A stretch of DNA of 64,000 nt from Brevibacillus brevis (GTDB lineage Bacteria > Bacillota > Bacilli > Brevibacillales > Brevibacillaceae): NCBI RefSeq assembly GCF_001039275.2, contig NZ_CP030117.1, forward strand, positions 5,001,501 through 5,065,500, given 5' to 3'. The notes beneath the pieces are model-generated. The model ran no database searches. It was not told where the DNA came from and worked only from the letters and a program-made list of their open reading frames with translations. This document shows positions 50,836-59,213 of this stretch, one piece after another. The first letter of the stretch is position 1, and every line of letters starts with the position of its first letter. The position numbers and the translations under genes are program-made.

Positions 50836-52214
50836 CATTCTTTACCTTTTAAGGAACTGATCCATTTTCCTGTGTGTGCGTCGACAACTCCTTTGTCTCC
50901 GCTGAGGCGGTAAACAAGCCGCGGTTTTGGTTCCTCTACCTCGTTAAAGTCTAAATCCGGTAGCAAGTAGTAGAGTTCGAGCGATTTTTTCACGGCTTGC
51001 TCCGTTTTTTTCGCAAAAGCCAGGTCTACTCTCTGCATGTTATTGTCGAGAATAACGGGCGAGGTAAGCTTCTCATCCCCTATAATACTGCTGCCTGAGG
51101 ACGAGTTGACAGCTATTTCAAATCTTGCGTACCTAATCAGAATACCATTTTTCAACCATCCAAAATGCACTTTATAGTCCCGCCAATTCGTCTCCTTCCC
51201 CCTCGGACCTCCATCATACGGCTGTGGATCAAGCATATAAATATCTGCCAACTGATGACGGAGCTTCGTTTGCAGGAGATGGATTGCGCTTGCCTCCGCC
51301 TGCTCACGGGTAATTGCTACATCTTTATGACTCGCCGCCTTTGGAGCTGAAGCAGCGGGCATTTCCTTCAAACTCTTGAACGGTTGCTTTGGTTTCGCCA
51401 CCGCCCCATCGCCATCGATCATCACGCCTGAGATCGCATCTACCATTTGCGGATCGGTTGGTAGGTAACCGTAGACTAACATGTATTTCTCCCCATGATC
51501 TCTACTGGAAAAACTCTCATAATACAAGGTTGGCTCCGTTTTTTGTTCCAACAGCTCGCGCGCTTCCTTTTCCGATATGATTTGGCTTGCGTCAGGCAAC
51601 TCCCCCTCATACCATAATCGATTAAATCGCAGAACCTTTCCGTCTCCTCGCGCGGTTACAGCGATATAATTGTCCTTAAAAGGAATCCCATTCTCTACTC
51701 TCTGAAATTTAAAATAGTACGTACCGTCGCTCTTGTAATCGACTTCATTTGGCTCTATTAAATTCGCTCGTTCCTCAGAAGGAATGACTTTTGTGAGAAA
51801 CTTCATTACTCCCTCAAGAGCAATTTGCTTGCTATTCGTTGTAACAGGGCCAGGGGCTTCGCTGTCTTTGTCATCATATTGATGATAGCTTAACAGGTTC
51901 CCTGAGACAGGATGAATTTTATAGCCGACACTTGATTTATCTGAATGATGCCAACTAAGGCCCCATCCCGCATAAGGTGTAAAGTCGTCATACGGTTCGA
52001 TGTATTCTCCATAGTCATACTCATAGCCTTCGGGAATAGTCACCCATTTCTTAGCGTATTCAATAGCCTCTTGTTCTGAAAGAATCTTTTTTGATTTTTG
52101 CTCAGCCGCCTGTACCAGTGTACTCTCATCTGCAATATTGCCTAGTACGAGTAAAGATGAAAGCAAGAGAATCGACAATCGTTTCCAAAATCCTTTTGTC
52201 CTACTTTGCTTCAT
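50835..52214 (-). CDS. Secreted YcdB/PepSY-domain protein
   Basis: A 459-residue secreted protein starting at the ATG at 52214 (AGGAGG 9 bp upstream; an ATG at 52220 is too close). A signal peptide (RLSILLLSSLLVLGN) is followed by two YcdB/YcdC-type repeats: ILSEQEAIEYAKKWVTIPEG ... GYKIHPVSGNLLSYHQYDD, and later VAITREQAEASAIHLLQTKL. It ends LVYRLSGDKGVVDAHTGKWI, a PepSY-like strand. There are no S-layer homology repeats, although related proteins in Brevibacillus-type genomes may carry them. Function unknown. Confidence 0.75.
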   Translation of the reverse strand: MKQSRTKGFWKRLSILLLSSLLVLGNIADESTLVQAAEQKSKKILSEQEAIEYAKKWVTIPEGYEYDYGEYIEPYDDFTPYAGWGLSWHHSDKSSVGYKIHPVSGNLLSYHQYDDKDSEAPGPVTTNSKQIALEGVMKFLTKVIPSEERANLIEPNEVDYKSDGTYYFKFQRVENGIPFKDNYIAVTARGDGKVLRFNRLWYEGELPDASQIISEKEARELLEQKTEPTLYYESFSSRDHGEKYMLVYGYLPTDPQMVDAISGVMIDGDGAVAKPKQPFKSLKEMPAASAPKAASHKDVAITREQAEASAIHLLQTKLRHQLADIYMLDPQPYDGGPRGKETNWRDYKVHFGWLKNGILIRYARFEIAVNSSSGSSIIGDEKLTSPVILDNNMQRVDLAFAKKTEQAVKKSLELYYLLPDLDFNEVEEPKPRLVYRLSGDKGVVDAHTGKWISSLKGKE

Positions 52215-52458
52215 ACACATGTTCCTCCTCTATCTATTCCTATTGATTTCACTATATTGATATTTTTCCATTCTTTGTTAACTTTATATCAATATACATA
52301 TTTTGTAAAACGAAAATAAATAGATATAAGGGAATAACTCTTAAGTATATTGTTATAAAAAATCGAACATAAGACTACATTTCCCACAATCAACCTTGTA
52401 AGATTTATACATTAATTAAAACAGTTTAGCTGTACTAATTCTTAAGGAGTTGAATTAT

Positions 52459-53499
52459 TTGGGAAATACTAAAAAGTATCTTACGCTATTTTCATTGTTT
52501 TTCATTATGATTTCTTTATTTTCAACAAGTGCTTTTGCTGCTACTCTAGGAGAACGATTAACAGCACCAGAAGCAGGATGGCAAAGAATTGATAGTAGTA
52601 ATGTTCCAAATATCATATTTGAAGGTACCTTTCATGACGGGCCAACTAACGTTGGATACAAAGGTTCTGAGAAATTTACAAATACAATTGGTGATAAGAT
52701 TAAATTCGATTTTACTGGTACCAAATTACGTTTGATTTGTGGTCAATTTATTAATAGAAGTGATGAGATTGAGGTTTACATTGATGGGGTTATGGTTACT
52801 AAAATGTCCCAACACGGTCCACATATTGGACAAGTGCTTAAGTTTGAAATATTGGATTTGCCTAACACGAGACATACTGTGGAAATTATCAATAGAACTA
52901 GTACTTCCAATACCTCAATGGGTCTTGATGCTATTGATATTGATGAATCAGGTGAAATTTTGTTTCCATATGAACCGTTAAACCTCACCGCTTCACCTAA
53001 TGATCCTACTATCAGACTCACTTGGGGTTCTGTTAACGATGCAACAGGATACGTGATTAAGCGTTCTACAACAACTGGCGGACCATACGAAACTATCGAA
53101 ACAAATCATACGAATACTACATACGACGATTTGAACGTTGAAAAAGGAGTAACTTATTACTATGTTGTCACTGCTATTGTTAATGGCGTAGAGAGCACAA
53201 CTTCAAATGAAGATGACGCCACATTGATTGGTGATAAGCCAACTGATCCTGATCCTAAACCAACTGGTGATAATGCACTACTTGTTATTAAAATGATCAG
53301 TGGCCTTGAAAAAGAATTTGAACTAACTGCATCTGAAGTACAGGACTTCATCGACTGGTATAATGAACGTGCAGATGGTCATGGCAAAGAAACATATATG
53401 TTCGATAAGACCTTTAACAAGGGGCCTTTTACTGCTCGAAAAGATTATGTAGCATTCAGTAAAATTCAATCCTTTGAAGTGATGGAATTTACCAAATAA
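52459..53499 (+). CDS. Secreted fibronectin type III protein
   Basis: A 346-residue protein starting at TTG 52459 (AAGGAG 9 bp upstream; the TTG at 52450 touches that site). A signal peptide ends SAFAAT. Residues about 30-165 look like a carbohydrate-binding beta sandwich (FTGTKLRLICGQFINRSDEI). A fibronectin III domain spans about 170-260 (LNLTASPNDPTIRLTWGSVN, TTYDDLNVEKGVTYYYVVTA). After a Pro/Asp linker, the C-terminal 70 residues (FELTASEVQDFIDWYNERAD) form a small domain of unknown function. The gene and its upstream region are visibly more A/T-rich than the surroundings, suggesting acquisition. Confidence 0.75.
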   Translation: MGNTKKYLTLFSLFFIMISLFSTSAFAATLGERLTAPEAGWQRIDSSNVPNIIFEGTFHDGPTNVGYKGSEKFTNTIGDKIKFDFTGTKLRLICGQFINRSDEIEVYIDGVMVTKMSQHGPHIGQVLKFEILDLPNTRHTVEIINRTSTSNTSMGLDAIDIDESGEILFPYEPLNLTASPNDPTIRLTWGSVNDATGYVIKRSTTTGGPYETIETNHTNTTYDDLNVEKGVTYYYVVTAIVNGVESTTSNEDDATLIGDKPTDPDPKPTGDNALLVIKMISGLEKEFELTASEVQDFIDWYNERADGHGKETYMFDKTFNKGPFTARKDYVAFSKIQSFEVMEFTK

Positions 53500-53507
53500 C
53501 ATGATGA

Positions 53508-53547
53508 AGGCACCTCCTATAGAACTGGAAGGTGCCTCGTACTTTTT
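53508..53547 (+). terminator. Terminator of the FnIII protein gene
   Basis: AGGCACCT and AGGTGCCT form an 8-bp stem with a 14-nt loop, followed by CGTACTTTTT. Confidence 0.85.
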
Positions 53548-53638
53548 ATGACTCCGCAATTAAGGCATGCCTAAGCAGCATGCCCATTCCCCTTTTATCA
53601 AACCGTGTTGCTTAGCAAATTTACATAATAGGATATTT

Positions 53639-54700
53639 CTACCATCCCGTTTCCGTTTTGTGTTCAATTATTTGTACGACTTTTGGTTCAACTTCTTTCA
53701 TCATTTGTTTCAGTAAATCATCGCTGATCGTTACTTTATTTTTTCCATCTTGAAGCTGTCCTTCAGCCTGTGTTCTTGCAATCACATCAATGACTTGTTG
53801 TTTCGAGATATTTTTCGAGGCTGCAACCTCCACAACAGATTTCCCTTTTGCTAGTTCTTCTTTTAACTCCGTCGGGCTCATTTTTAGTAGAGCAAACAGT
53901 TTTTCATCGTTTATAAAATTATCAGCATAATAATCAGGCTTACCGTCTCTGGAGAAATAACCTTCTACTTCACTGTTTGAAGGTGTAGGCGCTACCGGAG
54001 AAAGACTAATTGTATTACCTTGAACAAATGCTTGGTAACCCTCTCCCTCTGATCCCTTCTTGGTGTAATTCAAGATAACTGTTTTTTGATTGGGATTGTC
54101 CATTTGCTCCATGGCAACCTCGTAATCTTTGATGTTGCCGTACAATTGATCAATAAGCTGATCTACCTTCCCCTTGATTTCCTGATCCGGTAAAGTGATG
54201 AGTGGTTTCTCCTTAGGCTCCCAATTCTCTTGCGTCAGGTCTTGAATCTCATCCGTAATACCGTTTGTATGGAGGGTAATCTTTTTGCCAGTTCCTCCTT
54301 TTTCCTGCAAGACGATGCTTAGTTGGACCTTTTTGGTTGAATCATTGGGGTCTCCAAGGTAGCTTGCATTAATAATCTCAAACGATTTTGTTTCGGGAAT
54401 GGCACGATACAGCTTCTCAAGTGTTGCTTTCCCAGCCTCATCCAGCTTGACTTGTTCAGAAGTCATTGGTGCTCGAGTAAGCATGTCAATCACAACAGGT
54501 GCTGCAAATGCTGCGGTTGGAATCAAAATCGCAGCAGCAACAATTCCACCAATTAATCGTTTTTTCATAGTTATTTCGCTCCTTTTTCGTTGCAAATAGT
54601 GAGAATAGGATTGTTCTATACGTTTGGAAATGGCCGGCGGGCACTCCATCGTTTCTGCCTCTTCGTGCAGATGTTCACGGATTTTGCGTTCAATAGTCAT
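53639..54700 (-). CDS. Membrane anti-sigma factor-like protein
   Basis: A 353-residue protein. The first 45 residues are a short cytoplasmic part (MTIERKIREHLHEEAETMEC), followed by one membrane helix (about 48-67, RLIGGIVAAAILIPTAAFAA) and a 285-residue extracellular domain. The extracellular part ends with a helical module SPTELKEELAKGKSVVEVAA ... GISEQ-like repeats. The start codon lies inside the end of the ECF sigma gene (11-bp overlap), a typical sigma/anti-sigma arrangement. No zinc-binding HxxxCxxC motif is seen, so it is a non-ZAS type. Confidence 0.75.
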   Translation of the reverse strand: MTIERKIREHLHEEAETMECPPAISKRIEQSYSHYLQRKRSEITMKKRLIGGIVAAAILIPTAAFAAPVVIDMLTRAPMTSEQVKLDEAGKATLEKLYRAIPETKSFEIINASYLGDPNDSTKKVQLSIVLQEKGGTGKKITLHTNGITDEIQDLTQENWEPKEKPLITLPDQEIKGKVDQLIDQLYGNIKDYEVAMEQMDNPNQKTVILNYTKKGSEGEGYQAFVQGNTISLSPVAPTPSNSEVEGYFSRDGKPDYYADNFINDEKLFALLKMSPTELKEELAKGKSVVEVAASKNISKQQVIDVIARTQAEGQLQDGKNKVTISDDLLKQMMKEVEPKVVQIIEHKTETGW

Positions 54701-55265
54701 TGATCTTTTCCATCCTTTCCAGGGGGAGATTCCCTAAGTATTTTCGAAGCGCCTGGAGGCCAGCATGATATCTGGACTTGACTGTACCCAGCGGAATATC
54801 GAGCAAAGTCGCAATTTCCTCAAGAGTATAGTCGTGATAAAAGCGGAAGATAATCACTGTCCGCTGTTTGTCGGTCAGTTTTCGTATGGACTGGGATATC
54901 ATTTGGTTGGTTCCATCCATCAACGCAGTATGTTCATCCAAATAAGACTCTTCGTGGGAGAAGGAACGAATACGTTCAAAAATGCGGAATCTCCTCCAGC
55001 TCTTGACCCGAAATCTCTGCACTTGACGGATTACCAGGCCATGCAGCCAGAACTGGAAAGGACGGTTCGTATCGTAATTAGCAAGTGAGGTCCACATTTG
55101 CATATAGATTTCATTCATGACATCTTCCCGATCCTGCTTATGATCCACCAGAAAGGAGACGGTCCGGTATACGTCCTGAAAGGTGGCATCATACACCCTA
55201 TGAAATGCCTGTTCGTCACCCTCTTTCATTTTTATAAGTAATTGGTACATCTCTTCATTTTCCAT
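54690..55265 (-). CDS. ECF sigma factor
   Basis: A 191-residue group IV sigma factor. Region 2 spans about 10-80 (QDVYRTVSFLVDHKQDREDV, NEIYMQMWTSL) and region 4 spans about 130-185 with the helix-turn-helix TLEEIATLLDIPLGTVKSRY. AGGAGG precedes the ATG. A GAACC element on the minus strand (55328-55324), about 60 bp upstream, may be an ECF -35, suggesting autoregulation. It is co-translated with the membrane anti-sigma factor downstream. The inducing signal is unknown. Confidence 0.9.
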   Translation of the reverse strand: MENEEMYQLLIKMKEGDEQAFHRVYDATFQDVYRTVSFLVDHKQDREDVMNEIYMQMWTSLANYDTNRPFQFWLHGLVIRQVQRFRVKSWRRFRIFERIRSFSHEESYLDEHTALMDGTNQMISQSIRKLTDKQRTVIIFRFYHDYTLEEIATLLDIPLGTVKSRYHAGLQALRKYLGNLPLERMEKINDY

Positions 55266-55497
55266 TCAGAGGGCCCTCCTGAGTAAGCAACTTACACCCT
55301 ATATTGTCTCTCGATCGGAAAAAGGTTCGGTTCTCTTCGTATTTTTTTTGCTGTACTGCTACTTCTCACCGCACCACTGTCAGAACTACCCATGTTTGGA
55401 AGGGTGATAACCTAATTATGTCGAAACCTAAAATTACAGAAATTACAAAGTAAAGCCGTAAAGTCAGTTCGAAAAATGAAAAGTGGGAGCGTGTAAA

Positions 55498-56319
55498 ATG
55501 AATGTAAAAGAAAAGTTGATATTCATAAAAGAAAATGGCTACCAAGCACCACCCGATACATTACCATTCGTATTAGAAATGATAAATGAAATTGGTTCTT
55601 TGGATGCCACATTACGTGATGACCTCATTTATACAACCTTATCACATTGGATTCCCGGTAATTCTCTAACTGCAAGCGAACTAGAACAACTGATACCAAT
55701 CATTCTAGATAAAAACCATTTGCTTTTTAAGGTTGGTGAAACAAATACAGACTCTGTCTTTACCCGTTCTTTCTCTATGCTAGTCATACCACTACTCCTC
55801 ATGAGGCATAGAGAATCACCCTTTCTCTCCAGAGAGAACATCCATGAGATAAAAGAGAAAGTATTTTTCAGCGTACGAGAAGAGCGAGATTACCGAGGAT
55901 ATGATGAAGAAAAAGGCTGGGCTCATGCCATAGCCCATGCAGCGGATGCATTAGACGATTTAGCTCAATGTTCCGAACTGGATAAAAATGACCTCATCAC
56001 CATTCTCGATTTGGTTTATGAAAAGATGACCATAACCGATCGAATTTACTCCGATGGGGAAGATGAGAGAATGGTAACAGCCATTGTCAGTGTTATGAAT
56101 AGAAAAGTACTTAGCCCGAGTTATGTAGAGAAATGGATCCATAGTTTTGGTGATGTGGATAAGAGTTCCGAATTTCTTCCTGCCTTTAAACAAAAAATCA
56201 ATATAAAGAATTTTTTGAAAAGCTTGTACTTCCGCTTGAAATTCTACAAAGGAAATGCCGATCTCTGCCCAACCATCGAGCAGACATTATATAAAATAGA
56301 AAAAGTATACTATTCCTGA
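55498..56319 (+). CDS. DUF2785 family protein
   Basis: A 273-residue soluble, mainly helical protein. Family features are the central GYDEEKGWAHAIAHAADALD segment (near residue 145) with conserved His, and FTRSFSMLVIPLLL upstream. DUF2785 is common in Bacillus and uncharacterised. GGGAGCG precedes the ATG at 55498. Monocistronic, ending at a terminator shared with the YdeI gene. Confidence 0.85.
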   Translation: MNVKEKLIFIKENGYQAPPDTLPFVLEMINEIGSLDATLRDDLIYTTLSHWIPGNSLTASELEQLIPIILDKNHLLFKVGETNTDSVFTRSFSMLVIPLLLMRHRESPFLSRENIHEIKEKVFFSVREERDYRGYDEEKGWAHAIAHAADALDDLAQCSELDKNDLITILDLVYEKMTITDRIYSDGEDERMVTAIVSVMNRKVLSPSYVEKWIHSFGDVDKSSEFLPAFKQKINIKNFLKSLYFRLKFYKGNADLCPTIEQTLYKIEKVYYS

Positions 56320-56345
56320 TATCGGAATGAAACGAATACAAAAAC

Positions 56346-56373
56346 AAAAAAGAGGCGGTTCTCCCGCCTCTTC
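56346..56373. terminator. Bidirectional terminator
   Basis: GAGGCGG and CCGCCTC form a 7-8 bp stem between the convergent DUF2785 and YdeI genes, with A-rich and T-rich flanks. Confidence 0.85.
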
Positions 56374-56397
56374 TCCATTCATATCTCATCAAATATA

Positions 56398-56991
56398 CTA
56401 ATCATTTAATCCCTTTCCCTCGAGAATTTGGGGGATACATTTTTCAACCCTTGACTCTCGCGTTTTGGCTTGCTTGGGTGCGGAAAAATGAAGAAGGTAT
56501 GCTCTTTGCCGTCCCGGAGTCAATGCTTCAAAAGCAGTTTTCAAGGCAGGGATTTCATCCAATTTATTTTGAAATTCTTCAGGAACGTTGTATTCTTCAT
56601 GCTTTTTAAAGTCCACTTCCAAACCGGCTTTTTCAACTTCGATGGCTTCCTGAATATAGGCCTTCAAAATAGATTCCATTTCCATGATTTCGTCCACATT
56701 GGTGAACCGGATCTGGCGCGCAGACTGTACATTCTCCGTTTGTTGGATGAGAATCCCATTTGGATCTTTTAACAAGGCACCTTTTTGAAACAGTAGCGCA
56801 CAATATTCTTTAAATCCATGTATTAAAACGATATTTTTTTTCTCAAACGTGTAACAAGGATGCATCCACTTAAAATCTTCGGTCAACTCGCAGTCAAGAA
56901 CAATACTTCTGAGCTTCTCGTATTCTGCCTTCCACTTTTTCGCCTTGCTTAAAAATTCATCAACCTTAGGATTCGCTTTACTTGTTGTCAT
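56398..56991 (-). CDS. YdeI-family protein (DUF1801 plus YdeI/OmpD-associated tail)
   Basis: A 197-residue protein. The N-terminal part (about 20-115; ELTEDFKWMHPCYTFEKKNI, HGFKEYCALLFQKGALLKDP) is a DUF1801/YdhG-like alpha/beta domain. The C-terminal part (PEEFQNKLDEIPALKTAFEA, LTPGRQRAYLLHFSAPKQAK) is the YdeI helical tail with the R-x5-H-F pattern. The overall layout equals B. subtilis YdeI. Function unknown. GAGGGG precedes the ATG at 56991. Confidence 0.88.
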   Translation of the reverse strand: MTTSKANPKVDEFLSKAKKWKAEYEKLRSIVLDCELTEDFKWMHPCYTFEKKNIVLIHGFKEYCALLFQKGALLKDPNGILIQQTENVQSARQIRFTNVDEIMEMESILKAYIQEAIEVEKAGLEVDFKKHEEYNVPEEFQNKLDEIPALKTAFEALTPGRQRAYLLHFSAPKQAKTRESRVEKCIPQILEGKGLND

Positions 56992-57112
56992 CAAGGAACA
57001 CCCCTCTTCTAGTTGGTGTCATGTCAATTTTTAGTTTTGCATTATGGTATTTGTATTATTCTATCATCATGTATTCAGGTTCCTTCTTTTAAAGAAAAAG
57101 CTTTAGAAGAGT

Positions 57113-57246
57113 GAGCGAGGACTTTCCTGCTCAAATGATGAGACTGCTTGTCCAAAAGAACCATCCATGCCATAGGGAATTTAGGTGAATCTAATTACAG
57201 GATGGTAACGGGTTTTGTCCAAAGGGCAAGAACCCGTTTTCTTTTT
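57113..57246 (+). promoter_or_regulatory. Structured kimA leader ending in an attenuator-like terminator
   Basis: The 339-bp gap before kimA holds three ordered stems: GAGC..AGGA with TCCT..GCTC (57113-57132), ACCATCC with GGATGGT (57160-57206) enclosing an A/G-rich loop with AGGGAA and GGTGAATC, and directly abutting it a terminator, AACGGGTT..AACCCGTT plus TTTTCTTTTT (57207-57246). No gene upstream reads into it on this strand, so the terminator must act on kimA's own leader. That is the layout of a riboswitch or attenuator. I cannot assign its class. Confidence 0.6.
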
Positions 57247-57330
57247 ACTCGTAAGTGACCTTCATCATTTGACTAATTTTATGGTGGTAGTGGGAAAACT
57301 AACGGGAAATGGCAGATAAGGGGAATACAC

Positions 57331-59148
57331 ATGATCTCAGAATTCAAGCGATTTTTGCTCGGTAGACCTATGAAATCAAGTGAACTTGCCGAAGAAAAGT
57401 TAAATAAAGTAAAAGCTTTGGCGGTTCTTTCATCTGATGCTCTATCTTCTGTCGCTTACGGAACAGAACAGATTCTTCTCGTGTTAATTACTTTGGGTGC
57501 AGTAGCGATGTGGTACTCTCTTCCCATCTCCATTGCGGTTGTTGGTCTTTTAACCATACTCATTTTGTCTTACCGCCAAACCATCTTTGCTTATACAACT
57601 GGTGGTGGGGCATACATTGTCGCAAAGGACAATTTAGGAACCACTACTGGACTGGTTGCAGGTGGCTCTTTGCTCGTGGACTACATTTTAACGGTTGCTG
57701 TTAGTACGTCTGCTTCTACGGACGCTATTACTTCGGCATTTCCAATGCTACATGAACATCGCGTTCTTATTGCTCTGTTCATGATTGCCATCGTAACGGT
57801 ATTAAATTTACGTGGAATTACAGAATCGGCAACGATTTTAATGTACCCTGTTTATTTGTTTGTTGTCGCTATTCTCGTCTTAATTATTGGCGGCGGATAT
57901 CAATGGATGGTGGGAAATGTGCAAGCCCATCCCCCAGCATATGGGGCAGTTGTTCCAGGTATATCTATATTTTTTCTATTGAGAGCATTTAGTTCAGGGT
58001 GTTCAGCATTAACAGGGGTAGAAGCCGTATCCAATGCCATTCCCAACTTCAGGGACCCCGCACCGAAAAATGCAGCACTAACGCTTATCATGATGGGACT
58101 TATCCTCGGTGTTATGTTCATGGGCATTAGCCTGTTGGCTTATTTGTATGGTATTTCACCGACCCCAAAGGAAACGGTGGTATCTCAAATCGCTTCTACT
58201 GTTTTTGGACGAGGGATCATGTATTACTCGATTCAAGCTGTTACAGCACTTATTTTATTCCTGGCGGCTAATACTGCTTTTGCAGCCTTTCCTTTACTCG
58301 CCTTTATGTTAGCCAAGGATAGATTTATGCCAAATATGTTTATGGTTCGAGGAGATCGTCTTGGTTTTTCAAACGGGATTATTTTCTTGGCTATTCTTTC
58401 AGCAGTATTAGTGATTGCATTTAAAGGAGAGACGGAAAACTTAATCCCTTTATATGCACTTGGTGTTTTTATACCGTTTACCTTGTCACAAGCTGGAATG
58501 ATGAAACGATGGATTTCCAAAAAGCCCCGAGGTTGGCTCACACCTTTTGTTATTAATACGTTGGGAATGCTAACGACCCTTACCATTTGCCTGATCTTTT
58601 TCATTACAAAAATCTCGCAGGTATGGCCGATTTTTGTGTTCCTTCCTATCGTCATTTTCATCTTCAGGAAGATAAATCAGCATTATAGAGATTTGGCAAA
58701 TGAGTTACGCCTTGATATGGAAACAGACAAACCCGAACCAAAAGGGAGTGTTATCGTTATTCCTGTGGCTGGGATTTCGCAGGTGGTGAAAAACACCATT
58801 AGTTATGCGCAATCCTTGTCAGACGACATTGTCGCTGTCTACGTCGGATTCAGTGATGAAGACATGAAAAAAATGGAGGAAAAATGGGAACTCTGGAATC
58901 CCGGCGTACGTTTGATTGTCCTGCGTTCCCATTATCGCAGTATCATAAGACCTTTGTTTAAGTTTATTGACACGGTTGAGTGGAAAAAGGCAGAAACGGA
59001 TCATGTTACTGTCATGATTCCACAGTTTATTACCAAGCGGTGGTGGCATAACTTACTTCATAACCAAACGAGTTTATTAATCCGTGCGTATTTATTCGCC
59101 CGCCAGGATGTAAAAATTGCTACGGTTCCATACCGATTAAAGAAATGA
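57331..59148 (+). CDS. kimA: KimA-type potassium/proton symporter
   Basis: A 605-residue APC-superfamily transporter of the KUP/KimA type, close to B. subtilis KimA (YdaO) in length. It begins with FLLGRPMKSSELAEEKLNKV and SSDALSSVAYGTEQILLVLI, has twelve helices with the GGGAYIVAKDNLG and STSASTDAITSAFP segments, and a 140-residue cytoplasmic tail (about 465-605) beginning EPKGSVIVIPVAGISQVVKN. KimA imports K+ with high affinity and is inhibited by c-di-AMP bound to the tail. It follows a structured leader, consistent with control before translation. Confidence 0.93.
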   Translation: MISEFKRFLLGRPMKSSELAEEKLNKVKALAVLSSDALSSVAYGTEQILLVLITLGAVAMWYSLPISIAVVGLLTILILSYRQTIFAYTTGGGAYIVAKDNLGTTTGLVAGGSLLVDYILTVAVSTSASTDAITSAFPMLHEHRVLIALFMIAIVTVLNLRGITESATILMYPVYLFVVAILVLIIGGGYQWMVGNVQAHPPAYGAVVPGISIFFLLRAFSSGCSALTGVEAVSNAIPNFRDPAPKNAALTLIMMGLILGVMFMGISLLAYLYGISPTPKETVVSQIASTVFGRGIMYYSIQAVTALILFLAANTAFAAFPLLAFMLAKDRFMPNMFMVRGDRLGFSNGIIFLAILSAVLVIAFKGETENLIPLYALGVFIPFTLSQAGMMKRWISKKPRGWLTPFVINTLGMLTTLTICLIFFITKISQVWPIFVFLPIVIFIFRKINQHYRDLANELRLDMETDKPEPKGSVIVIPVAGISQVVKNTISYAQSLSDDIVAVYVGFSDEDMKKMEEKWELWNPGVRLIVLRSHYRSIIRPLFKFIDTVEWKKAETDHVTVMIPQFITKRWWHNLLHNQTSLLIRAYLFARQDVKIATVPYRLKK

Positions 59149-59182
59149 AGCAATATCCATTAAGCCATAAACAAACGAAGAA

Positions 59183-59210
59183 AACCCGTCCCTTTGTAAG
59201 GAGACGGGTT
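59183..59210. terminator. Terminator between kimA and the FG-GAP gene
   Basis: AACCCGTC and GACGGGTT form an 8-bp stem with a small inner CCTT/AAGG element. On the minus strand TTTTCTT follows, so it suits the FG-GAP gene best and may also stop kimA transcripts. Confidence 0.85.
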
Positions 59211-59213
59211 CCA

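Noticed and set aside
52459..53499. Prophage remnant
   Set aside because: The C-terminal domain recalls phage-associated proteins, but there are no structural, lysis, integrase or attachment features nearby; an isolated secreted protein fits better.
57110..57246. Cobalamin, M-box or ydaO riboswitch assignment for the kimA leader
   Set aside because: Short look-alike segments (AGGGAA, GGTGAATC, CTGCTTGTCC) are present, but the conserved cores and helices of these classes could not be fitted end to end. I keep only the neutral call of a structured leader with a terminator.
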